Shown: positions 1-9,418, counted from the first letter of the stretch. The stretch is DNA of 64,000 nt from JALQTD01 sp964390365 (GCA_964390365.1 CAYMHW010000001.1:1-64000), one strand, 5' to 3'. The notes: a model not told the origin generated them from the letters alone. Program-made: numbers and translations.

Positions 1-270
1 GAGTCCGAGGATGGCAAGTATTTCATTGATGAACAGCGGTTTGGGCCGTATCGGTTCTGGCATCACTTGCACCGCTTCACGCCGGCTGATGGGGGCGTTT
101 GGATGGACGACGTCCTGCATTACGTGCTGCCTGCTGGGCCGTTGGGCGAACTCATGGGGGCGTTGATGCTGAACTCAAAGGTGGACGGCATCTTCACCTA
201 CCGCGGCGAAGCCTTGAAGCGCATTTTCCCTGGAGCCTCGGACGCCGAACAGCACCGCCAGAAAATATAA
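1..270 (+). CDS. SRPBCC-fold protein, 3' end only
   Basis: The reading frame is open from the first base and ends at TAA 268-270, so only the last 89 residues are present. They contain the pattern typical of the C-terminal half of SRPBCC (START/Bet v1-like) ligand-binding proteins: DEQRFGPYRFWHH, then HRF, then DVLHYVLPAGPLG, and a closing amphipathic helix. Related genes occur beside carotenoid and photolyase genes in many Flavobacteriia, but here the crt unit lies 7 kb away on the other strand, so a link is only a guess. The ligand is unknown. Confidence 0.7.
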   Translation, partial: ESEDGKYFIDEQRFGPYRFWHHLHRFTPADGGVWMDDVLHYVLPAGPLGELMGALMLNSKVDGIFTYRGEALKRIFPGASDAEQHRQKI

Positions 271-300
271 GCGGGCCACCCCCGTGAAGGGATGGCCCGC
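259..300 (-). terminator. Rho-independent terminator of the 1436-residue surface-protein gene
   Basis: GCGGGCCA at 271-278 pairs with TGGCCCGC at 293-300, with further CCC/GGG pairing inside the loop. Read on the minus strand, the hairpin is followed by the U-rich tract TTATATTTTCTG. It therefore fits termination of the minus-strand gene ending at 325. On the plus strand there is no T-run. The U-tract overlaps the stop codon of the convergent SRPBCC gene. Confidence 0.65.
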
Positions 301-324
301 CGCACCGCGTGGGTGATCAATCGG

Positions 325-3300
325 TCAGTCGCACTTTTCGTGGGGAACCACGATGCGCAAGGCGGGGCTGTAAACCGTTTCGGATCCAGCGGCATCGGAG
401 AAGCCGAGGATGTAGTAAACGCCTGCGGGCAAGGTCCACGAGAAGTCCTCGCCGGCTCCGAAGTCCATGTCGAACGTGTTGCTGCCGACTTGAACCGTCA
501 CGGTTCGAGCGCCTGCACCGTTGATGAAGGAGGCGTCGATTCCGCCGTCGCCCGCGCTGGCTGAGGAGGCGGGGGAGATGCGCCAGGTGCCGCTCAATTC
601 CATTTGGCCTGGTTCCGTAAGCGTGAACGAATCGGAAGCGGTGCAACCCGTCGTCGCATCGGTCACCGTCAGCGAATACGTCCCTGCGTCCAACCCGATG
701 CGGTCCTCCGTAGTCGGCCCATCCGCCCAAGCGAACGAAACGCCGGAAGCCGTGATGTCGATTGCGCCGTCGCCAGACCCCAACTCCGACAAGTCCGTCG
801 TGCTGCCGCTCAACGCGATTTCTCCCTGTTCCATGAGCACCCAGTACATCGTTCCCGTCAATCCGTTGTCATCGGTAGCGGTCAGGAACAGCGTGTCGCG
901 CACGGCGCTTGCCCCTCCCGCGGCGTCGAACGAAACGATGAGCAGAGATCCGCTCACGCTTCCCGAGAATTCACCACCGGCCGGTCCGCCCGTCACGGAG
1001 TAAGTCAACGGCGTGGCGCTGGGGTCGCCGGCAAAGACGGTATCGAGGTCCAAGGTCAACGCCGCCGCACCGAAGCAAACCGTATCGGCCGCAAGCGAAT
1101 CCGCCACCGGATTCAAGTTGGCCGAGGAGATGGTGAATTGCGCGGTGGCCGTGCAGCCGCCTTCGTCGGTGACGGTGACGTCGTAGTCGCCTGCCGTCAG
1201 CCCGCTCAATGCAGCCGTGGTCGGGCCGTGGTCCCAAACCGGGCTGTAACCGCTCTGCGGAGTGCCCGCATCCTTGAGGCAACGCGTGGGGTAGCCGTAC
1301 TTGTCATTCAACGACTGGGTGTACAGTGAAGTGGAAGCGGACGAAACGTAGTAGGTTCCCACGTTGATTTTGCCGGCCGTAGTGGACAATTCGGAAGTGC
1401 CCATCCAGGCCTTCGTGCCGTCACCATACGCGTAAATCACGTTGGCGCGCACTCCGGAGGGTCGGAAGGTCATGCCGCTGGCGTTTGTCAATCCGGCGAA
1501 CGGATCGGACCAGGTTCCCGTCACGGTGTCGCCCAGGGCGGCACTGCCTTCTGTGAAAGCCGCGTCCGATCCCGTATTCAGGGCCAGCACTTCCAAGCGG
1601 TTGGGCACGTGGTACCCCGACGGGCACAGGTTGTTCTCCGTTGAGGTCAACGCCGCCGCGCTGTAGAAGTACCCGTCGGTGGTGAGGTTAGAGGCGCCGC
1701 CTTCCGGATCCGCGTACATCGGCGTGGTGGTGCCGTTGCTGTAGAGGCCGTTGCCGGTTTCCTGCGTCAGGGAGGTGCCGTCGTTGAATTGGGTGGTTTG
1801 CAGGTTTTGGCCAAACCAACATTGGTCGCCCACCTCGTGCAACGTGTACTCCACACCGAAGTAGGTCACCGACGTCTCGCCGTAGCAAGGGCCGCTCGTG
1901 CTGGCGGCCGGTGCGCCACCATCGAACACCAACTCGATCTCGCCATCCGTGGCCACCCAGGAGCTGGCATCGGTCACCGTCTCGGTAATGCTCACGGACG
2001 CAAGCTCTGTCACCGTGAACGCTGCGTCGAGCGTGTCCCCGTTGTCGTCTTCAGCTGTTACCGTCAGCACGGCGGTGGCGTCATCGCCCGCTCCACTGAA
2101 ATCGATGGTCAGGTTGCTTCCGCTCACGCTCGCCGTGAATTCGCTGCCCGCAGGTCCTCCCGTCACCGAGAACGTCAGGCTGCCCACAGGAGCCGTGAAG
2201 TGCTGGGACAGGTCGATGACCACATCCGCACCGCCCGAGCAAACCATGGTGTCGGCAAGTGCAGCCGTGAGCAGGGGAGTGGGCTCGCTCGCGCCGAAGG
2301 TCGGCTCCTCGGCAAACGCTCGCATCGGACGCACCTTATACGACAACGACTTGCCCAACGCCCCGAAGAAATTCGAGTACTGGCCGGACCAGGTTTGGGC
2401 TGAGCCCGTGTCGAACCATTCGGTTGCGGTCCAGTGGGTGTAAGGTGGTTGTGGAATCGGTGCCACAAATCCAAGGCTGTCCCAAACCGTGGCATCGCCA
2501 GCAAGCGCATCCCGCAAAGTGGAAAACTCATCCTTCGCTGGCAGGAACCAGTCGTCGAAAAATGCGCCATTCTCCACCACCCAAACGCTGTCCGCATACT
2601 GAGCCGCGTGGGGCGTTTCATCACATCCCGCCACGATCATCGCCGTGGCGGGTGCACCATCGCCCAAAGCGCTCATGTCAGCGGTTCCAATGCTGTAAGG
2701 GTTGGGGAAATCCAGTGGGGCGTAGCCATCGCCCTGGCAACCCCACGGCCGATCGACCTGCAGGTCAACGGGCGAAAGTTCGAGGTAATCGAATCCAGGG
2801 TGCTCGTCGTTCTCGTCGACGAAGAAGATGATGCCGCCCGCCGGTCCGACGTCGCCCACGCTGTAAGAGAACGACAGCGGCGTGTTGAAGCTGTATTCGG
2901 GGCTGTATCGCGTCACGCCGTTGACAACCGCGTACGAGCGCGCGTAGTAGGTGGTGTTGCCATCCAAGCCGGTCACATTGGCCGTGAAGGTCCCGGGGCC
3001 GGTGCTGGCGTCGATGACCTGGGTGTCGGCGGTTGTGGGGGCTGGGGTGGTGCCGTAGACGAAGCCGCGCTCGGTGATGGTGCCTGCTTGAGTTGGGATT
3101 TGGCCCGTCAGCGAAGCCGCTCCTTCAGCCGGCTGGATGTCCAAAATGGATCCGCCCAACGGCAGCACATGGTAAATCCCCATCTGGTTCGTGTAATCGT
3201 CACCCGCCGTGACCAACATGTCCATCAAGCCATCCCCATCGTAGTCGGCAAGGTCGAGGAAGCCTCCCATGTTCTCAAATGAATTCACGATGGTCGTTCC

Positions 3301-4635
3301 CGTGAATGCCCCACTGCCGTCGTTGCGAAAAACGCGCGACCAGTTGTTCCAAAATGAAGCCGCGATGTCCAAATCGCCGTCCGCATCGAAGTCCACCAAC
3401 TCGAAACTCGAGGCACCCGATACGACTTGCGTGAGGGCAAAGGTGCCGGTTCCATCGTTTTCAAAAAACAGGCCTCCATCGCCCACCAAGTCCACATCCC
3501 CATCGCCATCCACGTCGCCCGATTTGAACTCATTGATGTTGGTCAAAGCGCCTCCTGCGTCCTGCTGGATCACATGCTCCACCCACCCTGTGGAAACGTC
3601 TCCCGTGTTCTCCAGCCAGAACCACTTTTCGGGGTATCCCCCGGTGGGCCAGCCCAACGAAGAAGCCGCGATGTCTTGGTCTCCATCCCCATCGAAGTCA
3701 CCAAAAACGGGAGCGTAGGTGTAATAGTAGTCGTTGGTCAGGGTGGCCCAAAGCGTCATTCCGCCGCCATCGGAAAGGTCGTTGCGATAGAGCTTGACGC
3801 TTGTCGTGCTCGTGGTCACCAAATCCGGATCTCCGTCCCCATCGAGGTCCGCCAAATCCACCCACCAAGTCGTTCCCGTCACAAAACTGCCTCCACTGAA
3901 CTGCCCAGTGCCGTCATTCAGCACCCAACGAAGTGGTGAAGTCCCACCGCGACCATTGAGCACCAAATCGACGTCTCCGTCTTGATCGAGGTCACGCGCC
4001 TTCAGGCTTTTTGCACGACTGAGGTCGGTCACTTGTTCGTTGAACGCTCCGAAGGTGCCATCGCCGTTTCCGAAGGCGACCTTCAATTGACCGGGATCGT
4101 TGTTCCATTGGTGGCCCCAAACGCCCGCCAAGTCCAAGATCCCGTCGCCGTTGAAGTCCGCCGAAGTCACGTCGGAAATGGCGACCGTGTCGTTGGACCA
4201 GCTGTTTTGCGTGGTCCAAAAGTTGCCCGTCGCATACGCATCGTTCGTGAGCCCCGTCACCCGGGTCGTCAGCAAAAACGAATTCAGGGTTTCCGATGTG
4301 GAGCTGGTCCAACCGGTTGATCCCGAAAACTCCAGCAGGTCGCCAGGCCACAAGGCCTCACTCGGTGTGAATTCAATGGTGGCCGTGCCAGCGCCCGTCC
4401 ACGAACCGTCGATGGTGCCACGGAACCTACTCGAGATGGCAATACCGTCCGCAATGTCAGCAGGGGTGGGAGCATCGAAGGTGAGCACCACCGTCTCGTT
4501 CGTTTGAATCCCTGAGTTGGGCACGTCGGGCGTGCTTGAGATCAGGTTCAACTGGGCGTATAAATCGGAGGAAAGGAGTCCAATTGAGATGAACAGCGCC
4601 GCAGTCTTAACGGGGTTAAACATTGTTTTATGCAT
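325..4635 (-). CDS. Secreted multidomain surface protein (FG-GAP, FISUMP and SprB repeats)
   Basis: This encodes 1436 residues with a signal peptide ending near SSDLYAQ (about residue 28). An ATG at 4623 could also serve as start. Domains in order: a Big_5-like Ig domain (about 30-110); seven FG-GAP/VCBS calcium-type repeats with the DxDGDGDxD signature (about 150-500); an FnIII-like stretch; a DUF1566/Lcl-like domain starting near SVGDVGPAGGIIFF (about 585-775); cadherin/Ig-like repeats; a FISUMP domain (about 913-1122); and SprB-type repeats ending in GTYSLTVTD. No clear canonical T9SS sorting domain is visible at the C-terminus (ends HEKCD), although the family is normally exported by T9SS. 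The likely role is adhesion or gliding-related surface display. It is transcribed away from the fasciclin gene and has its own terminator. Confidence 0.8.
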   Translation of the reverse strand: MHKTMFNPVKTAALFISIGLLSSDLYAQLNLISSTPDVPNSGIQTNETVVLTFDAPTPADIADGIAISSRFRGTIDGSWTGAGTATIEFTPSEALWPGDLLEFSGSTGWTSSTSETLNSFLLTTRVTGLTNDAYATGNFWTTQNSWSNDTVAISDVTSADFNGDGILDLAGVWGHQWNNDPGQLKVAFGNGDGTFGAFNEQVTDLSRAKSLKARDLDQDGDVDLVLNGRGGTSPLRWVLNDGTGQFSGGSFVTGTTWWVDLADLDGDGDPDLVTTSTTSVKLYRNDLSDGGGMTLWATLTNDYYYTYAPVFGDFDGDGDQDIAASSLGWPTGGYPEKWFWLENTGDVSTGWVEHVIQQDAGGALTNINEFKSGDVDGDGDVDLVGDGGLFFENDGTGTFALTQVVSGASSFELVDFDADGDLDIAASFWNNWSRVFRNDGSGAFTGTTIVNSFENMGGFLDLADYDGDGLMDMLVTAGDDYTNQMGIYHVLPLGGSILDIQPAEGAASLTGQIPTQAGTITERGFVYGTTPAPTTADTQVIDASTGPGTFTANVTGLDGNTTYYARSYAVVNGVTRYSPEYSFNTPLSFSYSVGDVGPAGGIIFFVDENDEHPGFDYLELSPVDLQVDRPWGCQGDGYAPLDFPNPYSIGTADMSALGDGAPATAMIVAGCDETPHAAQYADSVWVVENGAFFDDWFLPAKDEFSTLRDALAGDATVWDSLGFVAPIPQPPYTHWTATEWFDTGSAQTWSGQYSNFFGALGKSLSYKVRPMRAFAEEPTFGASEPTPLLTAALADTMVCSGGADVVIDLSQHFTAPVGSLTFSVTGGPAGSEFTASVSGSNLTIDFSGAGDDATAVLTVTAEDDNGDTLDAAFTVTELASVSITETVTDASSWVATDGEIELVFDGGAPAASTSGPCYGETSVTYFGVEYTLHEVGDQCWFGQNLQTTQFNDGTSLTQETGNGLYSNGTTTPMYADPEGGASNLTTDGYFYSAAALTSTENNLCPSGYHVPNRLEVLALNTGSDAAFTEGSAALGDTVTGTWSDPFAGLTNASGMTFRPSGVRANVIYAYGDGTKAWMGTSELSTTAGKINVGTYYVSSASTSLYTQSLNDKYGYPTRCLKDAGTPQSGYSPVWDHGPTTAALSGLTAGDYDVTVTDEGGCTATAQFTISSANLNPVADSLAADTVCFGAAALTLDLDTVFAGDPSATPLTYSVTGGPAGGEFSGSVSGSLLIVSFDAAGGASAVRDTLFLTATDDNGLTGTMYWVLMEQGEIALSGSTTDLSELGSGDGAIDITASGVSFAWADGPTTEDRIGLDAGTYSLTVTDATTGCTASDSFTLTEPGQMELSGTWRISPASSASAGDGGIDASFINGAGARTVTVQVGSNTFDMDFGAGEDFSWTLPAGVYYILGFSDAAGSETVYSPALRIVVPHEKCD

Positions 4636-4843
4636 GATAATTCGAGTCTTGTCTCTAAATTATCACATGCTGACTCGCGGATTTATGTGAAATCCCGGAT
4701 GTTGGAGATGGTGATACGTGATGTGATGAGTTGGTACAGGTGAAATCGGCGGTCTTCGCACCTTGAACTCATCCATGTTGAAAACTGCGTCGAACAATTC
4801 GGGCTGGGCTTTGTTTAGCCTTGGAACACAAACCTTCAACAGA
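4636..4843. promoter_or_regulatory. Divergent intergenic region between two surface-protein genes
   Basis: This 208-bp region separates two divergent exported-protein genes. On the minus strand TAATTTAG (4655-4662) matches the Bacteroidota -7 box TAnnTTTG at 7 of 8 positions, 19 bp before the ATG at 4635. On the plus strand TAGCCTTG (4816-4823) also matches at 7 of 8, 20 bp before the ATG at 4844. Neither has a good TTG at -33. These are weak promoter candidates; no operator or RNA element was recognised. Confidence 0.3.
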
Positions 4844-7263
4844 ATGAAACATTCGTACACCTTTATGATGCTTGCGCTGAGTGCTCTTCTGAGCATCGGT
4901 GCATTCGCCCAAAACCCTTGCAACACCCCCGGTGTGGTGGTCGAGGCAAGCGGCTTGTCCTTCACCCCATCGAACTTGACCATTGAGGCGGGTGAGACCG
5001 TTGTTTGGGTCAACTATGGCGGCACCCACGATGTCAACGGGATTTCATCGACCACGGGAGAAGCTTGGTCCAACCCCGAACCGTTCTCGGCCCCACTCGT
5101 CACGGGTTCCATGGCGGGGGTGTGCATGGGCTCCTTTACGTTCACGGTGCCGGGTACCTACCAGTACGATTGCTCATATGGAAGTCACGCAGCAAACGGC
5201 ATGGTCGGCACCATCACGGTCACGCCTCCGCCGTCGAACACGGTGGTGGACGTCATCGTCAACAGCGCTGACCACAACACCTTGGAAACGGCCGTGGTGA
5301 CCGCTGGCTTGGCGGGGACATTGAGCGGTGACGGACCGTTTACTGTGTTCGCACCCACGGATGCTGCTTTCAGCGCGTTGCCCCCTGGCGTCCTTGAAAG
5401 CGTCTTGGCGGACAACGAGCTCCTCACGTCCATTTTGACCTACCACGTGGTGGGCGGCACGACCGTGAGCACCGACCTCATGGACGGCATGGTGGTGGAA
5501 ACGTTGAATGGCGAATCGGTTACGGTGAGCATCAACGCCGACGGGGTGTTCATCAACGATGCAGAAGTCACCGTTGCGGACATTGCGGCGGATAACGGCG
5601 TGGTACACGTCATCGATGCGGTGTTGTTGCCGCCCAATCCGCAATCGAACACGGTGGTGGACGTGATTGTGAACAGCGAGGACCACACGACGTTGGAAAC
5701 CGCGGTGATTGCAGCGGGGTTGGTGGAAACGTTGAGTGGGGAAGGGCCGTTTACGGTGTTCGCTCCGACCGATGGCGCGTTCGCCAACTTACCAGAGGGC
5801 ACGCTCGAATCCGTGTTGGCTGACAACGATTTGCTGACCGCTATTTTGACCTACCACGTGGTGGGCGGTACGAACCTGAGCACGGACCTCATGGACGGCA
5901 TGACCATCGAAACGCTCAATGGGGAAGAGTTGAACGTGGCCATCACCGCGGACGGCGTGTTCATCAACAACGCGGAGGTCATCGTGGCGGACATCGCGGC
6001 GGACAATGGGGTGGTGCATGTCATCGACGCTGTGTTGCTCCCGCCGAGCCCGCCGTCCAATACCGTTGTGGACATCATTGTGAACAGCGAGGATCACACG
6101 ACCCTTGAGACCGCCGTCGTTGCAGCCGGTTTGGTGGAGACCCTGAGCGGGGAAGGTCCCTTCACGGTGTTCGCTCCCACGGATGCGGCGTTCGCAGCAC
6201 TGCCCGCTGGCACGATCGAAGCGGTGTTGGCTGACATTGACTTGCTCACTTCGATTTTGACCTACCACGTGGTGGGTGGCACGACCCTGAGTACTGACCT
6301 CATGGACGGCATGGTGGTGGAGACGTTGAACGGTGAATCGGTCACGGTGACCATCAACGCGGAGGGCGTCTTCATCAACGATGCGGAAGTGACGGTGGCG
6401 GATCTCGTTGCGGACAANNNNNNNNNNNNNNNNNNNNNNNNNNNNNNNNNNNNNNNNNNNNNNNNNNNNNNNNNNNNNNNNNNNNNNNNNNNNNNNNNNN
6501 NNNNNNNNNNNNNNNNNAGGGCGTCTTCATCAACGATGCGGAAGTGACGGTGGCGGATCTCGTTGCGGACAATGGCGTGGTGCACGTCATTGACGCGGTG
6601 CTGCTGCCGCCGACTCCCGAGTCGAATACGGTCGTGGACATCATTGTGAACAGCGAGGATCACACGACCCTTGAGACCGCCGTCGTTGCAGCCGGTTTGG
6701 TGGAGACCCTGAGCGGGGAAGGTCCCTTCACGGTGTTCGCTCCCACGGATGCGGCGTTCGCAGCACTGCCCGCTGGCACGATCGAAGCGGTGTTGGCTGA
6801 CATTGACTTGCTCACTTCGATTTTGACCTACCACGTGGTGGGTGGCACGACCCTGAGTACTGACCTCATGGACGGCATGGTGGTGGAGACGTTGAACGGT
6901 GAATCGGTCACGGTGACCATCAACGCGGAGGGCGTCTTCATCAACGATGCGGAAGTGACGGTGGCGGATCTCGTTGCGGACAACGGCGTGGTGCACGTCA
7001 TTGACGCGGTGCTGCTGCCGCCGACTTCCGTTCAGGAGGCGCAGGCTGCGGCTTGGCAGGTGTTCCCGAATCCCTCGGTGGACGTGATCCGCATCGAGGG
7101 GTGGAATAACATGGAGCGCGACATCTTGGTCGTCAATGCGATGGGCCAAACCGTCGCCCAGTGGAACCCCTCGCAACAAGCCTTCTCCATCGAAGCGCTT
7201 GAAACGGGCATCTACTTCCTCGGAACGCCCGAAAACGGATGGAAACGATTGGTGATTCGTTGA
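4844..7263 (+). CDS. Cupredoxin plus four-fasciclin-domain T9SS cargo protein (gap inside)
   Basis: The start is ATG 4844, giving the signal peptide MKHSYTFMMLALSALLSIG; a further ATG lies upstream in frame at 4763. After the signal comes a plastocyanin-like domain. Its type-1 copper ligands are recognisable as His in GGTHDVNG and Cys/His/Met in YDCSYGSHAANGM. Four FAS1 domains follow with a strict 137-codon period, then a type A T9SS sorting domain (AWQVFPNPS to KRLVIR). The 100-N gap (6418-6517) breaks the frame in the raw sequence. Joining the identical 55-bp flanks (removing 155 bp) restores one frame of about 754 residues. The protein is probably cell-surface or secreted and adhesive; the copper domain could serve electron transfer or simply be structural. 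Confidence 0.8.
5234..7020 (+). repeat. Four tandem 411-bp fasciclin (FAS1) coding repeats
   Basis: Units start at 5234, 5645, 6056 and (raw coordinate) 6622. The first three are exactly 411 bp apart. Units 3 and 4 are identical over 350 bp (6068-6417 versus 6634-6983), whereas units 1 and 2 differ from them and from each other. This implies a recent duplication or gene conversion of the last unit. The identity exceeds typical short-read lengths, which explains the assembly break. Each unit encodes one FAS1 domain with GPFTVFAPTDAAF and LLTSILTYHVV motifs. Confidence 0.9.
6418..6517. other. Assembly gap of 100 N with 55-bp identical flanks
   Basis: Exactly 100 N lie here. The 55 bp before the gap (6363-6417) are identical to the 55 bp after it (6518-6572). 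This is the signature of two contigs that overlap by a k-mer-sized repeat and were scaffolded with a default spacer. Removing 100 N and one 55-bp copy restores both the reading frame and the 411-bp repeat period. Confidence 0.95.
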
Positions 7264-7282
7264 TTCTTCAACGATGGGTTGA

Positions 7283-7316
7283 AGGGCCTCGATGCTTCGG
7301 CGTCGGGGCCTTTTTT
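7283..7316 (+). terminator. Rho-independent terminator of the fasciclin gene
   Basis: GGCCTCGA (7285-7292) pairs with TCGGGGCC (7303-7310) around a 10-nt loop, and is followed directly by TTTTTT (7311-7316). It lies about 20 bp after the TGA at 7261-7263. The T-run overlaps the TAA stop of the convergent tspO gene. Confidence 0.85.
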
Positions 7317-7770
7317 ATGCATTGAAGAGGACGACCCAAACATTGAGCGAAGTCGCCACCACGAGCCAGGCCACGTACGGCACGAGCCACCACTCACCGC
7401 GCTTGCAGAACCGCCACATCATCAAGACCGATGCAAAAAGGAGCACGAGGTCCAGCAAGGCCAAATCCGGGAGCTTCGCCGCAAAGAACAGCGGATTCCA
7501 CGCCACATTCAAGACCCACTGGATGGCATACCAAAGGTAAAGTCGGCGGGGATGGCGCGGTTGGGTTTGGCCCATGAACACCGTGAGCGACAGCATGACC
7601 ACCGTCCAAGCAATGCCAAACGTCGCACCCGGAGGAATCCACGGCGCCTGATTCAAGTTCGCATACCAATCCGACTGCACCCCGGGTCCCGTGAACAACC
7701 CGCCGATGGCCAGCGCCGCGAAATTCAGCACCCCAAAAAGCCCCAACGCCTTCCAGTTCAATTGTTTCAT
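7315..7770 (-). CDS. tspO: TspO/MBR (CrtK) family membrane protein
   Basis: This encodes 151 residues, the usual length for the family, from ATG 7770 (MKQLNWKALG); the frame continues upstream but overlaps the preceding gene. It has five predicted hydrophobic helices and the hallmark tryptophan-rich signatures WYANLNQAPWIPPGATFGIAW, LWYAIQWVLNVAWNPLFF and a final YVAWLVVATSLNVWVV. TspO proteins bind porphyrins and related ligands; in Rhodobacter the homologue (once called CrtK) modulates carotenoid and photosynthesis gene expression. Here it is the last gene of the long minus-strand carotenoid unit, 25 bp after the trypsin-like lipoprotein gene. That placement supports a link with pigment or light/oxygen physiology, but the function here is inferred. 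Confidence 0.9.
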   Translation of the reverse strand: MKQLNWKALGLFGVLNFAALAIGGLFTGPGVQSDWYANLNQAPWIPPGATFGIAWTVVMLSLTVFMGQTQPRHPRRLYLWYAIQWVLNVAWNPLFFAAKLPDLALLDLVLLFASVLMMWRFCKRGEWWLVPYVAWLVVATSLNVWVVLFNA

Positions 7771-7795
7771 CGGGGAGAAGTTACGTGCAATCGGT

Positions 7796-9418
7796 TCAAT
7801 CAGCCCATTGAACCCCCAACAAGCGCGGAAGTTCCGTGACCGGCATCGCAAATCCGAGCCCCTCCACGCCTTCGTCCATGATCTTCTCCGTTACGATGCC
7901 CACCAAGGTGCCGTCGGGACGAGCAAGCGCGCCACCGCTGTTGCCGGGGCTGATGCTGACATCGGTTTGGATGAGCGTTCTCGCCCCATCCCGTCGGTTG
8001 CCCGAAACGATGCCGCGGGTCAACGTCGCGCCGAGGCCCACGTCGTAGGGGGTACCAATGGCGAATACGTCCTCGCCCAATTCGGGAAAGGCCGCGACAT
8101 CGATGGCAAAGGGCCGGAGTCCTTCGGCCTCCACTTTGACCAAGGCCAAATCCCACACCGGGTGGTACCGCACCAGCCGTCCTTCCCGCTGCGTGCCGTC
8201 GTGGAACGTTACGGTGAAACGCGTGGCGGTGTCGGAGGCGACGTGGTGGTTCGTCAGAATCCAACCCGTCGCATCGAGGATGCATCCGCTGCCGTGTCCC
8301 GATTCGTCCTCGATCGTCACGATGCTCTCCACGGCGCTCGCCACCTTTCCCGGCGCATGCGCCGAGGGCTGCAACACAAGCGGCGCCCAATGGGCCGACC
8401 ACAAGGAATCCGCGTCTTCGAGCGATTGGGCATCCCGAAGGATGCGCTCATCCTCTGCGGCCGCAAATGCGGCGCGCGACACGGCGTCCACAAGGGCATC
8501 GCGGTTGAACCCCAAGTCACCGGTTTCATAAATGTGCCACGTCGAAGGCGTCGTCAACTCCACCGTATCCACGGCCATCCCAAACGGGTGCTCCACCCAC
8601 CACCGCGTCACCGCTTCGTAACGCACCGCACGAGCCAAGCGGTCTTCGTTCAACCCGACCAGCTCTCCGCGCAACGGCCAAGCCTCCTCCGTTCGCAACA
8701 AGGACGAGGAAGGAGGTGCCTGAAATCCACGATCCGTAAACAGCTCCACCAGCTCCGTGTCCAAATTTGTGTCTTCCAGCCTCACCGCTTCCCGCGACGC
8801 ATTGCGACCGATCCAGCGTTCTCGATCGTAGTCCCGAACCGACTCGAAATACCGCCAGGCATGCGCCCCGGCATCCAAGTTGAAGTCGAATTGCTGAAGC
8901 TCCATGAGACGCGCGTCATCCGGAGCCACGGGCATGGGGGAGAGCGCGTCGAAGGAATAGGCGGGCTGGAACACTTTTTTCGGATTCATCCAGACCGCCA
9001 CGAAATTGCCGAAGGTGATGAAAAAACCGCCGGCAATGAGTCCTTCCGTCCCTGCATCGGAACCGCGGACCATGCCGATGATGCCGCCGGCCATTCCCGC
9101 CACATCGCCGAACTTCCAGGGATTGAGTCGGCTCGCACTCACGATGTGATGTTCTGGGAAACACCCCGGCGCATCGAGTGCAATGAGCTCCAACCGGGCG
9201 CGGTTCGCCAGCGGCACTTCTGCCTGGTGCGTCCCCACTTCATCGTACCGAGCGCGATAGGTCGGATTCCAAGCCACGCCCACGTGAAGGGGGGCATGGG
9301 AGATGGCGGTGCTGTCACCGGATTCGACTTCGACCCACGATTTGGTCGTGCTCGCAAAAGGACTGCAGGCCGTTAACAGCATTGCAGCCATGCCGATAAA
9401 AACGAGTCCGCGATTCAC
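7796..9418 (-). CDS. Trypsin-like (HtrA-type) serine protease lipoprotein with novel N-terminal half
   Basis: The best start is GTG 9418, which overlaps the stop of the preceding gene as GTGA. It gives 540 residues with a lipoprotein signal peptide and lipobox LLTAC. The C-terminal 185 residues are a trypsin-like domain with an intact triad: His in ILTNHHVAS, Asp in VWDLALVKV and Ser in SPGNSGGALA, together with the HtrA-like closing motif GLGFAMPV. No PDZ domain follows, unlike DegP/DegQ. The first 350 residues match no family I recognise; they include a glycine-rich membrane-like stretch (VAGMAGGIIGMV) and a long helical region. It probably acts in the periplasm, anchored to a membrane. It sits in the tail of the carotenoid unit, between an exported beta-rich protein gene and tspO. 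Confidence 0.8.
   Translation of the reverse strand: MNRGLVFIGMAAMLLTACSPFASTTKSWVEVESGDSTAISHAPLHVGVAWNPTYRARYDEVGTHQAEVPLANRARLELIALDAPGCFPEHHIVSASRLNPWKFGDVAGMAGGIIGMVRGSDAGTEGLIAGGFFITFGNFVAVWMNPKKVFQPAYSFDALSPMPVAPDDARLMELQQFDFNLDAGAHAWRYFESVRDYDRERWIGRNASREAVRLEDTNLDTELVELFTDRGFQAPPSSSLLRTEEAWPLRGELVGLNEDRLARAVRYEAVTRWWVEHPFGMAVDTVELTTPSTWHIYETGDLGFNRDALVDAVSRAAFAAAEDERILRDAQSLEDADSLWSAHWAPLVLQPSAHAPGKVASAVESIVTIEDESGHGSGCILDATGWILTNHHVASDTATRFTVTFHDGTQREGRLVRYHPVWDLALVKVEAEGLRPFAIDVAAFPELGEDVFAIGTPYDVGLGATLTRGIVSGNRRDGARTLIQTDVSISPGNSGGALARPDGTLVGIVTEKIMDEGVEGLGFAMPVTELPRLLGVQWAD

Noticed and set aside
6408..6644. Apparent frameshift or broken fasciclin gene
   Set aside because: The shift is caused by the 100-N spacer and duplicated 55-bp flank; merging the flanks restores one frame, so it is not annotated as a pseudogene.
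5234..7020. Tandem repeats considered as a CRISPR or satellite array
   Set aside because: The unit is 411 bp, fully coding, in frame and encodes FAS1 domains; there are no short repeats with unique spacers here or elsewhere in the window.
7691..9376. Plus-strand open frame of 561 codons
   Set aside because: Antisense to the protease lipoprotein with intact catalytic triad and lipobox; the plus-strand product is Arg-rich without any recognisable domain.
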